Shown one piece after another: positions 18,869 through 28,059 of a stretch of DNA of 53,507 nucleotides. The stretch's first letter is position 1. Every line of letters starts with the position of its first letter. Made by a program: the position numbers and the translations under genes. The stretch covers positions 1-53,507 of the forward strand of contig CAZTWC010000003.1 in assembly GCA_964617105.1 (NCBI GenBank), in the 5' to 3' direction. The notes below the pieces were generated by a model that saw only the letters and a list, made by a program, of their open reading frames with translations, ran no database searches and was not told the DNA's origin. Source of the stretch: CAZTWC01 sp964617105 [NCBI: uncultured Myxococcia bacterium]. Lineage in GTDB: Bacteria; CAZTWC01.

Positions 18869-21450
18869 AAGATAAATTAAGAAATGAAACAGAAACCGCT
18901 TTTAATTTGTTGCAAAAGGGAAAAAAATTTGTCAAGTCGGGCTTGAAGATATGGCCTGACCCCAACAGTAAAAGCCACCATCTCAGGCTGCTTTTGTTGA
19001 TCCTGATAGTATTGGCCTCCACCTACCTATTAATTCCCCGGCCTACTTTGCCCCTTTCCCTAATGGATGTGATGGAGGTGGGGGAGATAATCGACCGGGA
19101 TATCAAAGCCACCCGCGATTATTATATCGAAGACCGCCAGGCTACCAATGAAAAAATCCAGCAGGCGGAAGAAAAAATCGTAGATGTTTACGATTTCAAC
19201 CTCGACATACAAGATATGGCCATTAAAAATATTCACCGGGCTTTTAGCCCCTGGCAAAATTATTATATCAACAAGGATAAACTACAGGCGCAAATCCAGG
19301 AGATAAATGAAAACTTGGCCGTTGTTGTCAAGCCCAGGAGGGGGAAATTGGTGGAGAAAGAGGGGGAAAAGTTATTAAGCGCTGAAAAATACCAGGAGTT
19401 GCTCAAAGAACGACAGGATAATTTAAAGGCTCTGGAAGGCTCTCTGGCTTTAAGGAAGAAAGAAGCGGTTAACTACTTACAAATCAAAGAGGCCCAGTTC
19501 CAAAAACTGGCCTGGCAAAAATTCAGTATCAAAATGGAACAGGCTCTGGTATCACTGGTCAGGGTGGCATATCGTTTTATGGTATTGGGAAATGTAACCA
19601 ATGTCTCTGAAGGAGAAGACAGTTTAATTTTAATCAGGCCGATATCCAACTATGAACCAGCGGGAAAAGAGTACCAAGTAAAGCCAAAAACCATTTTGAC
19701 GATAACCGATGTGCGAAGAATTTTAACCAAAGAATACACCTCTTTGTTAACTGATATACCCCAAAATGAACAAAGATTGATCTTGAAAATTGCCCTTAAT
19801 TTGCTCTCTCCCAACTTGCACTTTAATCGGGGTGAAACTCAATGGCGGCGCTACCTGACCAGAAAAAAAATTACACCGGTTATTATCCCGATTAAAAAAG
19901 GGGAGATGATTATCCGGGACGGAGAAAAAATTGAACAGCGGCACCTATTGCTGCTCAAAGGAATGATTCAGGAAAGTCGGGATTACAATATTCTTCTGAT
20001 TACTTTGGGGCTGTTGGGGCTTTTTGCCCTACTTTTCTGGAGCAGTTTTCACTTTGGCAGTGAGCATGTAAAAAAATTCAAACACAATTTGAAAGATACT
20101 TTCCTGCTGACCATCACCTTTCTGTTCTTTCTATTGTTCTGCAAAGTCAGTAAAGAGGTGGTAGACGCTTTGAAAGACAAATTTAGCTATATCCCCCTGG
20201 CCGCCTATTATTACGGAATTCCGCTGGCAGCCGGGGCTATGGCTATCCGCTTGTTGTTAAACAGTGAAACTGTAATAATTTTTTCCATTGTACTGTCAAT
20301 TTTCGCGGGCTTGATGTTTGAACACAATATCTATTACTCGCTCTATTTTCTGGTCAGTTGTCTGGTGGCTGCTGGTTCATGCGCCCGAGCCACCCAGAGG
20401 ACAACTCTGCTGAAAGCCGGCCTCAAAACCGGTCTATTCAACATGGCGGTGATCCTCTTTTTAAGTCTAATGGCAGAGCAAGTCTCTACCGCCGATATTC
20501 TGCCGGCCATGATTTTTGGCCTCTTGGGTGGGATAGGAGCCTCTATTTTGGTGTCAGCCTATGTGCCGGCCATGGAAGCGGGACTGGGCTATACAACCGA
20601 TATCAAGTTGCTGGAATTAGCCAACTTGAACCATCCCCTGCTAAAAATGCTTATCGTTCAGACACCAGGAACCTATCACCACTCATATATCGTAGGCAGC
20701 CTGGCTGAAAACGCTGCCGAGGCAATTGGCGCCAACCCATTGTTGGCCCGGGTGCTGGCCTACTACCACGATATCGGCAAATGTAAAAATCCCCTCTATT
20801 TTTCTGAAAACCAAACCGATGGGGCGAATCGTCACGACAAGTTAACCGCTTCCATCAGTGCCCTTATCCTGAGGGCACATGTGCGTGACGGGCTGGATAT
20901 GGCCAGAAAATACCAGCTGGGCGGACCTATTCATGATGCCATTGCCCAACATCACGGTACCAGTTTGATCCGGTATTTTTATGAACGAGCCCAAAAGAGC
21001 CGGTCTGCCGATACACCGGAGATAAACGAATCAGATTACCGCTATGGAGGGCCGAAACCTCAATCCAGAGAAGTGGCGGTTCTGATGCTGGCCGATTCCA
21101 TAGAGGCAGCCAGCCGTACTCTAGAGGAACCAACTCCGGCCAGGATTACCGGCATGGTGCAGCGGATTACCAACCGGATTTTTTCAGATGGTCAATTCAG
21201 CGAGTGTGATTTGACCTTGAAAGATCTACACAAGATAGCCAAAAGTTTTATCAAAGGACTAACCAGTATTCATCATCAAAGGCCAAAATATCCCCAGGCT
21301 ATTGCAAAATTAGATACCGACAAAAAGGGACGAAAAGAGAAGGAAGATGGAGATCCAGATCAAAATCAGCAACCGACAAAACCAAGTCCAAAGCGATCTG
21401 ACGACACTAAAACAGAGGATGAAGAAGATCTTAAAAGGCTTGGGCTTTGA
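18865..21450 (+). CDS. pgpH: PgpH-type 7TM-HD phosphohydrolase
   Basis: 861 residues. It has one N-terminal helix (about 43-60), a large extracytoplasmic 7TMR-HDED-like region (about 65-370), about seven membrane helices (about 380-590) and a cytoplasmic HD domain whose metal site is YYHDIGK with H635 and D636, preceded by TPGTYHHSYIVGSLAENAA. In Listeria PgpH degrades c-di-AMP; whether this protein does the same is inferred. The last 35 residues are a Lys/Asp/Glu-rich tail encoded in the 104 bases that also encode the start of ybeY. The operon order phoH-pgpH-ybeY is common in bacteria. Confidence 0.92.
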   Translation: MKDKLRNETETAFNLLQKGKKFVKSGLKIWPDPNSKSHHLRLLLLILIVLASTYLLIPRPTLPLSLMDVMEVGEIIDRDIKATRDYYIEDRQATNEKIQQAEEKIVDVYDFNLDIQDMAIKNIHRAFSPWQNYYINKDKLQAQIQEINENLAVVVKPRRGKLVEKEGEKLLSAEKYQELLKERQDNLKALEGSLALRKKEAVNYLQIKEAQFQKLAWQKFSIKMEQALVSLVRVAYRFMVLGNVTNVSEGEDSLILIRPISNYEPAGKEYQVKPKTILTITDVRRILTKEYTSLLTDIPQNEQRLILKIALNLLSPNLHFNRGETQWRRYLTRKKITPVIIPIKKGEMIIRDGEKIEQRHLLLLKGMIQESRDYNILLITLGLLGLFALLFWSSFHFGSEHVKKFKHNLKDTFLLTITFLFFLLFCKVSKEVVDALKDKFSYIPLAAYYYGIPLAAGAMAIRLLLNSETVIIFSIVLSIFAGLMFEHNIYYSLYFLVSCLVAAGSCARATQRTTLLKAGLKTGLFNMAVILFLSLMAEQVSTADILPAMIFGLLGGIGASILVSAYVPAMEAGLGYTTDIKLLELANLNHPLLKMLIVQTPGTYHHSYIVGSLAENAAEAIGANPLLARVLAYYHDIGKCKNPLYFSENQTDGANRHDKLTASISALILRAHVRDGLDMARKYQLGGPIHDAIAQHHGTSLIRYFYERAQKSRSADTPEINESDYRYGGPKPQSREVAVLMLADSIEAASRTLEEPTPARITGMVQRITNRIFSDGQFSECDLTLKDLHKIAKSFIKGLTSIHHQRPKYPQAIAKLDTDKKGRKEKEDGDPDQNQQPTKPSPKRSDDTKTEDEEDLKRLGL

Positions 21451-21850
21451 ACAGGCAGAACTAAGCATACTGCTCTGCACCAGGGAGGAGATAGCAGCCC
21501 TGAACTTGCAATACCTGGGTAAAAACCGGCCAACTGATGTATTATCCTTCTCCCAACTGGATGAGCAACAACAGATCATGGTGAGAAAAGGGCAATTGGC
21601 AGATCTGCAAAAGCAAAACCAGGGATTGCCACTTATTTTGGGCGATGTGGTGCTGGCGCCAGAGGTGATTAAACTGCAGGCCCACGAACACGGTGTGCCC
21701 TATTTTCGGGAGTTAACCTTTCTAGCCATTCACGGGCTGTTACATTTACTGGGGTATAACCACGAAGCGGAAGATCAAAAGGAGATGTCCCAAATGTTCA
21801 CTTTGCAGGATAAATTGCTGCAGGGTTGTTACCAGCGGAGACTAAAATGA
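21347..21850 (+). CDS. ybeY: YbeY endoribonuclease / 16S rRNA maturation factor
   Basis: 167 residues. The zinc motif HGLLHLLGYNH gives H129, H133 and H139, and the substrate-pocket stretch LGKNRPTDVLSFS is intact. YbeY takes part in 16S rRNA 3'-end maturation and ribosome quality control. The start at 21347 lies 104 bases inside pgpH, in another frame; I accept it because it gives the conserved N-terminal strand with ISNRQ seen in deltaproteobacterial homologues. Its stop overlaps maf by ATGA. Confidence 0.93.
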   Translation: MEIQIKISNRQNQVQSDLTTLKQRMKKILKGLGFEQAELSILLCTREEIAALNLQYLGKNRPTDVLSFSQLDEQQQIMVRKGQLADLQKQNQGLPLILGDVVLAPEVIKLQAHEHGVPYFRELTFLAIHGLLHLLGYNHEAEDQKEMSQMFTLQDKLLQGCYQRRLK

Positions 21851-22440
21851 AAAATATAGTGTTGGCTTCCACCTCGGTGTATCGAGAAAAACTGCTGCAG
21901 CAGACCGGACTTGACTTTCAAAAAGCCAGCCCCCTATACCAGGAAGAACACGGGCTAGAACTTTCGCCTTCCGAAACCGTAGTTTACCTGTCAAAAAAAA
22001 AGGCTGAGAGTTTAGTTCCATCTTTTCCTGGATCGATTATTATCGGCTCCGACCAGGTTATGGACTTGGATGGCGAAATAATAGGAAAACCGGCCGACCT
22101 GGCTGAATCTCGACACAGATTGCGCCAACTTTCGGGCCGGTACCACACTTTTTTTACCGGGCTGTCTGTAATCTGGAGTGATGACCAGGGGCAAATCCGC
22201 AGGCAGATAAACACCTATGACTCCACCAAAATCACCTTCAAACCACTCTCCGACCAAAAAATTGAACATTACCTGGAACAGGGAGAAAGTCTCGACTGCG
22301 CCGGAAGTTACAAAATTGAAGGCCGGGGGATCTGGCTGGTAGAAAAAATCGAAGGCGACTATCACACCATAATCGGATTGCCACTAATAAAACTATTAAA
22401 TATCCTGGAAGAACAGGAAGGGGATTGGCAACATCCCTAA
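21847..22440 (+). CDS. maf: Maf-type nucleotide pyrophosphatase (YceF-like)
   Basis: 197 residues from the ATG that overlaps the ybeY stop; the earlier in-frame TTG at 21826 is not needed. The signature LASTSVYREKLLQQTG and the catalytic IIGSDQV are present. The later LDCAGSYKIEG and IIGLPLIKLL resemble the YceF group, which hydrolyses 7-methyl-GTP, rather than the YhdE group acting on dTTP/UTP. It is the last gene of the phoH operon and probably acts as a house-cleaning enzyme. Confidence 0.88.
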   Translation: MKNIVLASTSVYREKLLQQTGLDFQKASPLYQEEHGLELSPSETVVYLSKKKAESLVPSFPGSIIIGSDQVMDLDGEIIGKPADLAESRHRLRQLSGRYHTFFTGLSVIWSDDQGQIRRQINTYDSTKITFKPLSDQKIEHYLEQGESLDCAGSYKIEGRGIWLVEKIEGDYHTIIGLPLIKLLNILEEQEGDWQHP

Positions 22441-22494
22441 AGGGATCACCTTCGGCGTCCGTTATCCGGGATGCAGCCAGAAATCCATTGAGTT

Positions 22495-22621
22495 GGAAAA
22501 ATTAGGCTGCGCTCGGATAACTAGGCGCCAGAGTCAAAATACCCGCAGGCGTATAATAATACGCCGAGGACTATTTTGACTCTGGCAACAACGTTAGCCG
22601 AGATGCAGCCTAATTTTTTCC
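22495..22621. repeat. Nested inverted-repeat element (MITE- or REP-like)
   Basis: About 127 bases that fold almost completely on themselves. Outer arms: GGAAAAATTAGGCTGC (22495-22510) against GCAGCCTAATTTTTTCC (22605-22621), extended inwards by GGATAAC/GTTAGCC. Middle arms: GCCAGAGTCAAAATA (22527-22541) against TATTTTGACTCTGGC (22572-22586), a perfect 15 bp match. Inner hairpin: GGCGTAT (22548-22554) against ATACGCC (22559-22565). A related GTTATCCGGGATGCAGCC lies just left, at 22460-22477. The right end encodes the last residues and stop of the minus-strand kinase. One end recurs at 32266. Confidence 0.75.
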
Positions 22622-25600
22622 AGGAGTTGCGCTAGTTGTTCTATAGTATAAGGCTTCGGCAAAATCCCCTTAAACCCATATTTGGAAAAATTCGCCACCA
22701 CCGGTTCATCGCAGTATCCACTGGAGACGATGGCGGTGACAGATGGGTCTATCTCCAACATCTTTTTCACAGTTTCCTGGCCGCCCATACCTTCGGGTAT
22801 GGTAAGATCGAGAATAACCGCAAAAAAAGATTCGCCGCCATCTATTTTACGGCGATAAATTTTTAGGGCGGTTTCACCGTCTGGTGCTGCTTCCACTTCA
22901 TACCCCATCAACTGGAGCATTTGCGCCAAAAGAGACCTGAGTTTGGCGTCATCGTCCATAATTAGAACAGATAATTTTTCTTTATCACTGCTATCTGGAC
23001 TTTCATCAACCGGCTTTTCCCGGCCAGAAATTTCTGGTAACTCTTTTTCAAAAACTTCCATATCATCAACCGCTGGTTTTTTTACCTCCTTGTCAATCTC
23101 TGCACCCACCATGTCGGCCATTGCTTCAGCGTTCTTTTTTTCCTGGATTACCGTTTTTGCGAAAAGATTGGCGGTCATTTTCTGGTCTGGAGAGGCTGGC
23201 AGATAAAGATAATAAACCGTGCCTTCACCAACTTTTGTTCTAAGGTCTAAATAACCATTATGCCGGGTGGTTATTGACAAGGAGGTAGCCAAACCCAACC
23301 CGCTGCCCTCTTTTTTAGAGGTAAAAAAGGGATTGAAAATTTTCTTTTTAATTTCTTCCGGTATTCCCGGGCCATGGTCTCTGATAAAAATTTTGACGTA
23401 TTTTTTGGGTTGAAAAACCGGATGTGGCTCAAGGGTAGCATCAAAATTTTCCGCCCCCACCAGAATGGTGCCTCCATCTATCAATGCCTGACGGGCGTTG
23501 AGCACCAAATTGTTGATTACCTGGATTATTTGTCCTTTGTCAACCAGGATAGGCCAGGTGGATTTGTCCCACGAAAATATGGCTTTAACATTGGTGCCGC
23601 TGAGAGTCGGGTTACAGGCTTCCTCCAACAGTTTCCCCACCTGACAAAGTTCCTTTTCAGGTTTATCTCCCAGGGAAAACTGTAAAAGTTGAGAGGTGAC
23701 TCCTCTGGCTGTCAAAACCGCCTGTTCTGCATCGGTCATCATACTGATTATTTTTTTATCGGTGCTGAATAATTTTACCAGTTGCACGTTTCCCAACACC
23801 GACACCAGCATATTATTGAAATCATGGGCCAACCCGACAGCAAACAGGTTGAGAGCCTCTAATCTCTGTAATTTGTTTATCTCCTCCTCTATTTTTTTAT
23901 AATTACTCAAATTGGTAAAACTGTGCACCAGATGAAGCGCATCGTCAATTTCCACCTCAGTAATATTTTGTAAAATAGGTATCTTGGAGCCGTCATCCTT
24001 GATCAGATAAACCTCTTTGCCCTCATGGTTAATTGAGGAGATCAAGCCCTGATTCTGGCTGGGCAATTCAATAAATTTTTGGATATCCCGGCCTATTAGT
24101 TCTTCCTGAGGTCGGCCAATCATTCTGGAAGCTGCCGGGTAAACTTCCTTAATACGTAAATCTTTTTTTAAGGTAATTATAATGCCTGTCTGCAATGAAG
24201 CAAAAATGGTTTCCAGCCTCTGTTGACTCAGCCGCAAAGTCTCTTCCGCTTTTTCCCGCAAAGATATCTCATCCAGCAAATCAGATGTTCGTTCACCAAC
24301 TATCTCCTCCAACTCTTTGTGGTAATAATTAAGATTTTGAAATTGTTGAGTCCTCTCTTTTTTCAGATTCTGAGCAAGATGTTCCTGGCGATTCAATGCC
24401 CGGGCATAACGGGAAGAAAGGAAGGAAGAGAGCAAAAAGATAAAGAAAACCAGTCCTGCCTGAGAATAAAAACCGGTGAAAATTACTTTGCTGTAGTGAA
24501 GCAAATCATTAAACGCCACCGCCAGATAAAGAATGTAGCAGCACAAGATAATCAAAGCGCCATCCTTTTTCTGTTTCACTGCCGTGGCAATAACCACTGC
24601 AATCCAGAAAAAAGAAAAAATTATAGGTAAAACTATCAATGCCGGGTAGGAGCCGAAAACCTTTGGCGGAGTCAGCAGAGTAAACAGGGTAAAGGAGACA
24701 TTGGCCATGAATAGGATTTTAATTATTTTAACGGTGTGAGAACGGGAGAAAAGAGCATGAAAAAAGAGGAGCAGGAACAGAGAGATGCCATAAATACTAA
24801 AATAGGTTAGTTTATAAGAGATAAAAAATACCGCTGGCACTGGAAAAAGATTTTCGAGTAATACGCTGACAGTAACGGTAAAAACCAAAATGCTCAGACA
24901 GAGGAGAGCAAAATAGAGATTGGCCTTATCCCGCCTCCGCTCCAGCCAGAGAATCGAGTGATATATAAACATCATTAACAAAATTCCGGCCACCACCAAG
25001 TCCAGCACATCCTCAAGCCATTTTTGGTAATGAAGTTTTTTACTAACGCCTAGTTTCGGGGCGGTAATCATCCCAATGGGATCGAAAAAATTAGAAACTT
25101 TAAGGGCGATTACTATCCGGTTTCCGAATAGCAAAGAGAAGGGGATATCCCGGATCTGCCGGCTAACGCCTGGGCTGGATAATGATTCGCTGTGACCGGC
25201 TTTGCCGCTGGCTAAAATCTGACGGCCATTGATATAAAGAGTGTAAGCGGTTCTTATCTCCCCCAGGTAAATAGACAAGCTTTTTGGTAATCGGCCTGGA
25301 GGATAAATTACTGTCAATCTTAACCAACCGAAACCCTGGGAATCTCCGGTCTGGTTTTCCCAATAAGTGGGCAAATGAAGAGTGTCCCAACCAGAATCAT
25401 CAAAAAAGGGATCTTTAAAATCAACCTGATATTTTTTCCATTTAAACCGCCAGGGGCCGTTCAGAAGAAAAACCTGATTCTGCCCGACATCAACCTGGCT
25501 CAAATTTAGTACGCCATCTTTAATTTCGGGGACTTTTCCTTTTTTTTCGCAGGCTAATAACCAGGGTAATAGGAGAAAAACAACCCCGGCTAAAATGACA

Positions 25601-25629
25601 AATTTGGATATTTTAAAACCGATATTCAT
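22594..25629 (-). CDS. 7TM lipoprotein hybrid histidine kinase
   Basis: 1011 residues. The N-terminus has a hydrophobic stretch ending in a lipobox (LLAC, Cys at about 27). Next comes a jelly-roll, carbohydrate-binding-like domain (about 45-185: GPWRFKWKK, DSGWDTLHLPTYW, YTLYINGRQI), seven membrane helices (about 205-405; 7TMR-DISM type), a coiled coil, a PAS domain (about 465-580), HisKA with H in GLAHDFNN, HATPase with GPGIPEEIKKKIFNPFFTSK and GSGLGLA, and a C-terminal receiver with LDLTIPEGMGG. The input may be an extracellular sugar or other small ligand. The last few codons lie in a repeat element. Confidence 0.85.
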   Translation of the reverse strand: MNIGFKISKFVILAGVVFLLLPWLLACEKKGKVPEIKDGVLNLSQVDVGQNQVFLLNGPWRFKWKKYQVDFKDPFFDDSGWDTLHLPTYWENQTGDSQGFGWLRLTVIYPPGRLPKSLSIYLGEIRTAYTLYINGRQILASGKAGHSESLSSPGVSRQIRDIPFSLLFGNRIVIALKVSNFFDPIGMITAPKLGVSKKLHYQKWLEDVLDLVVAGILLMMFIYHSILWLERRRDKANLYFALLCLSILVFTVTVSVLLENLFPVPAVFFISYKLTYFSIYGISLFLLLFFHALFSRSHTVKIIKILFMANVSFTLFTLLTPPKVFGSYPALIVLPIIFSFFWIAVVIATAVKQKKDGALIILCCYILYLAVAFNDLLHYSKVIFTGFYSQAGLVFFIFLLSSFLSSRYARALNRQEHLAQNLKKERTQQFQNLNYYHKELEEIVGERTSDLLDEISLREKAEETLRLSQQRLETIFASLQTGIIITLKKDLRIKEVYPAASRMIGRPQEELIGRDIQKFIELPSQNQGLISSINHEGKEVYLIKDDGSKIPILQNITEVEIDDALHLVHSFTNLSNYKKIEEEINKLQRLEALNLFAVGLAHDFNNMLVSVLGNVQLVKLFSTDKKIISMMTDAEQAVLTARGVTSQLLQFSLGDKPEKELCQVGKLLEEACNPTLSGTNVKAIFSWDKSTWPILVDKGQIIQVINNLVLNARQALIDGGTILVGAENFDATLEPHPVFQPKKYVKIFIRDHGPGIPEEIKKKIFNPFFTSKKEGSGLGLATSLSITTRHNGYLDLRTKVGEGTVYYLYLPASPDQKMTANLFAKTVIQEKKNAEAMADMVGAEIDKEVKKPAVDDMEVFEKELPEISGREKPVDESPDSSDKEKLSVLIMDDDAKLRSLLAQMLQLMGYEVEAAPDGETALKIYRRKIDGGESFFAVILDLTIPEGMGGQETVKKMLEIDPSVTAIVSSGYCDEPVVANFSKYGFKGILPKPYTIEQLAQLLEKIRLHLG

Positions 25630-25720
25630 TATTAAAATTATAAACTATGCCGGCAAAAATAACCAGCTCTCACTCTTTCGACCATTTAAAATTATTTTAA
25701 CCTACCAAACGGATATTTTC

Positions 25721-25748
25721 TTGATTTTTTTTAGGGTTAGATTATACT
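25721..25748 (+). promoter_or_regulatory. Predicted promoter of the 25833 operon
   Basis: TTGATT (25721-25726), a 16-base spacer and TATACT (25743-25748). It lies between divergent genes and predicts a leader of some 80 bases; the gene has a clean GGAGG site. Confidence 0.45.
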
Positions 25749-25832
25749 ATTCCAAATGTGATTATTTACATTTACCGACAGTAATTTATGAGCCAAAAAT
25801 GGCTCTGTATTTAACACCAATGGAGGTTAATT

Positions 25833-26327
25833 ATGAATCAATTTTACCGGCCGTTAACTGGAAAAACAATGGCCACTGTCACTTTTACTCTGTTAATGGT
25901 GTTGCTCTATACCGGAGGGGCTGGAGTTGCTGTGGCTGACACCACTGCAGATAGTAGCGTTAAAAAGGCGGCAGAGTCGGACATCAAGGCTGAAGTGAAA
26001 AAAGAGACCGCAAAAAAAGTGGACACCAAGGCTGAAGTGAAAAAAGAGGCCGCAAAAAAAACAACCGAGACCACTGCTGCCCAAAAACTTGAATTACCTA
26101 AAACGTTACCTACTCAAGCGCCGGTCGAAGAGAAATCTTTTTCTCAACAGATGAACCATTTTTTGGATAAACATAAAAGCAAATGGTGGTTTTGGGCGGC
26201 AGTAGGCGGAACAGTAGTAGTCACCGGCGTGATTATCGGCGTGGCTGCTTCTGGTGATGACGCTGCCAGTGCTCCGACTACCGGAACGGTGGATTTAACT
26301 TTTCATCATGCGATAAGGGGAAGATAG
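25833..26327 (+). CDS. Small exported Lys/Ala-rich protein with C-terminal helix
   Basis: 164 residues and no family recognised. It has a signal-type N-terminus (hydrophobic about 13-34, ending VAVAD), a charged section with KAEVKKE repeats, a helical stretch, then KWWFWAAVGGTVVVTGVIIG as a membrane helix (about 115-136) and a short Ala/Thr-rich tail. The layout resembles the WWFW-anchored C-termini of myxobacterial PEGA and TPR proteins, but no PEGA domain is seen. GGAGG supports the start; an ATG at 25869 is possible. The next gene starts 4 bases after the stop, so they are co-transcribed. Confidence 0.65.
   Translation: MNQFYRPLTGKTMATVTFTLLMVLLYTGGAGVAVADTTADSSVKKAAESDIKAEVKKETAKKVDTKAEVKKEAAKKTTETTAAQKLELPKTLPTQAPVEEKSFSQQMNHFLDKHKSKWWFWAAVGGTVVVTGVIIGVAASGDDAASAPTTGTVDLTFHHAIRGR
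25985..26060 (+). repeat. Tandem direct repeat, 42-base period
   Basis: CAAGGCTGAAGTGAAAAAAG, its next few bases and CCGCAAAAAAA, occurs at 25985 and again at 26027 with one substitution. It lies inside the coding region and makes the KAEVKKE repeats of the small exported protein. Confidence 0.8.
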
Positions 26328-26331
26328 GACC

Positions 26332-28059
26332 ATGAAAAAACATAGCAAACTTTCAGAAAAAATCTTTAAAAACGAAAAAAATTCCCGGGATTTCAATACC
26401 GGATTAAAATCAGTCATATTGATAATCATGTTCCTGGTTTTTGCGTGCAGCGGCGGATCAGAGAACGCCAAACTGCAAATGCAGATAACTGCGTTAAATT
26501 CCTCTGGACAATATCTAGCGGCTGATGGTTTGGCAGATACAGTAAAAAGCGCTAAGTTCAGCATCGACAAAGTGCTGGATGTAGAAAAAGGGGAAAAGGT
26601 CAATTTAAAACAGATAGATTGTCAGGATATCTCCGACCAAAAGTCCATTAAATTGGAAGTTCCCATTGGAACCAATCTGACTATCAACTTTGAAGGATAC
26701 AAAGATGCTGGTTGCACTGGATCACAAGCCTTTCAGGGAAGAGTAAATAATATCACCGTCCAAGGCGGTGAGACTACCGTGGTTCAAATGATGGCTTTGC
26801 CGCTAAAATCTTCCTTAGAGATAGCAACCATGTCCAGCGCCCGTTTTTTTCACGCCGCCACTAAATTGAAAGATGGTTCGGTACTGCTTTCAGGAGGTTT
26901 TGAAAGCGGGACATGCAATCAAGGTAAATGCATCTCATTAATCGCCTCCGACACTTTGGCGATTTACTATCCGGGAAATGGCAAAGTATATAAATTACCG
27001 GTAAAACTGAATAAGGCCAGAGCTTTACATACTGCCACTTTGCTGAACGATAACCAGGGACGGATATTGATCGTTGGCGGCGTCAATAGCGGGACCTTGC
27101 AAATGGGAAAAGATCAGGACGCCCTGTTAGTTTACAATAAAAAGTTGACCGATTATGTTCCCCAGGTGGAAATTCTTGATCCCACTGCCTTTGATTTTAA
27201 TGTCACTGAAGGCTTTACCTTAAAAACGGGTGCCACCGCATTAACAGTATTGAAGCCCAGCAACAATGCTTCTAACATCATTAACAAAATGGGACATACG
27301 ACCACTAAAGTCAATAACCGGATATTCTTCTTTGGCGGCGACCTGGCCGGAGGGGCCGCATCTCTCGCCTATTGCCTGGTTTCCGGAACCAGTGTCAGTT
27401 GCAATAGTTATTATGATTTTGAAGGATATGACCTGTTAACTGCTTTAAACGGACATACGGCCACAGTATTTCCCCTGACTGGCCCTTCGGCTTTACTGCT
27501 TTTTGGCGGCAATCCTTTGGTTGAAGACGGCAAGCCGGGTAATTATGCTTTTAAGTATACTCTGGCCGGAAAAGGAAAACTGGAAGTTACCGATTTCGCC
27601 AAAACCGGTAAAGGAAAAGCCTTACATTACCAGACCGCCACTTTATTTTCCGATGCTGATCAAAAAGATAAACTGCTGGTAACCGGTGGGGTTGAAGCCA
27701 CCACCACCCGCGGTGGTTTCTCGGCCGCCAGCAAGGAATCTTTTGTGCTGGCCACTGATGCAGATACCTTTCCCACTGCTATCAACATGAATAGCGCCAG
27801 GGTAATGCATCGGGCAGTAAAATTGGAAAGCGGTGATATCCTGTTGATAGGTGGTATGGATGAAAAAGGGGAAGTCGCAGGACCGAGTAAATACGAAATC
27901 TTCTCGGTTTCAAAAGGAAAATTTTCTTTTAATGACCTGGCTCTGGCTACCGGCAGAATAGGTCATGATGCCACCTTGCTGGACGATGGGACAGTTTTGG
28001 TTAGTGGCGGATTTGATGGTGATGCTGGATTGAAAAGCCTGGAGATTTTTATCCCCTGA
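26332..28059 (+). CDS. Kelch-like beta-propeller lipoprotein
   Basis: 575 residues. A basic N-terminus of about 25 residues precedes the hydrophobic stretch that ends in the lipobox FACS (Cys about 39). Residues 40-160 are beta-rich. From about 164 on I count seven Kelch-type blades: HAATKLKDGSVLLSGGF, HTATLLNDNQGRILIVGG, GHTTTKVNNRIFFFGG, GHTATVFPLTGPSALLLFGG, HYQTATLFSDADQKDKLLVT, MHRAVKLESGDILLIGG and GHDATLLDDGTVLVSGG. These fit a closed seven-bladed propeller on the outer membrane or in the periplasm. It lies 4 bases after the small anchored protein and probably pairs with it. No catalytic motif is obvious. Confidence 0.75.
   Translation: MKKHSKLSEKIFKNEKNSRDFNTGLKSVILIIMFLVFACSGGSENAKLQMQITALNSSGQYLAADGLADTVKSAKFSIDKVLDVEKGEKVNLKQIDCQDISDQKSIKLEVPIGTNLTINFEGYKDAGCTGSQAFQGRVNNITVQGGETTVVQMMALPLKSSLEIATMSSARFFHAATKLKDGSVLLSGGFESGTCNQGKCISLIASDTLAIYYPGNGKVYKLPVKLNKARALHTATLLNDNQGRILIVGGVNSGTLQMGKDQDALLVYNKKLTDYVPQVEILDPTAFDFNVTEGFTLKTGATALTVLKPSNNASNIINKMGHTTTKVNNRIFFFGGDLAGGAASLAYCLVSGTSVSCNSYYDFEGYDLLTALNGHTATVFPLTGPSALLLFGGNPLVEDGKPGNYAFKYTLAGKGKLEVTDFAKTGKGKALHYQTATLFSDADQKDKLLVTGGVEATTTRGGFSAASKESFVLATDADTFPTAINMNSARVMHRAVKLESGDILLIGGMDEKGEVAGPSKYEIFSVSKGKFSFNDLALATGRIGHDATLLDDGTVLVSGGFDGDAGLKSLEIFIP

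Noticed and set aside
21826-21846. TTG start for maf upstream of 21847
   Set aside because: The ATG overlapping the ybeY stop gives the family N-terminus exactly.
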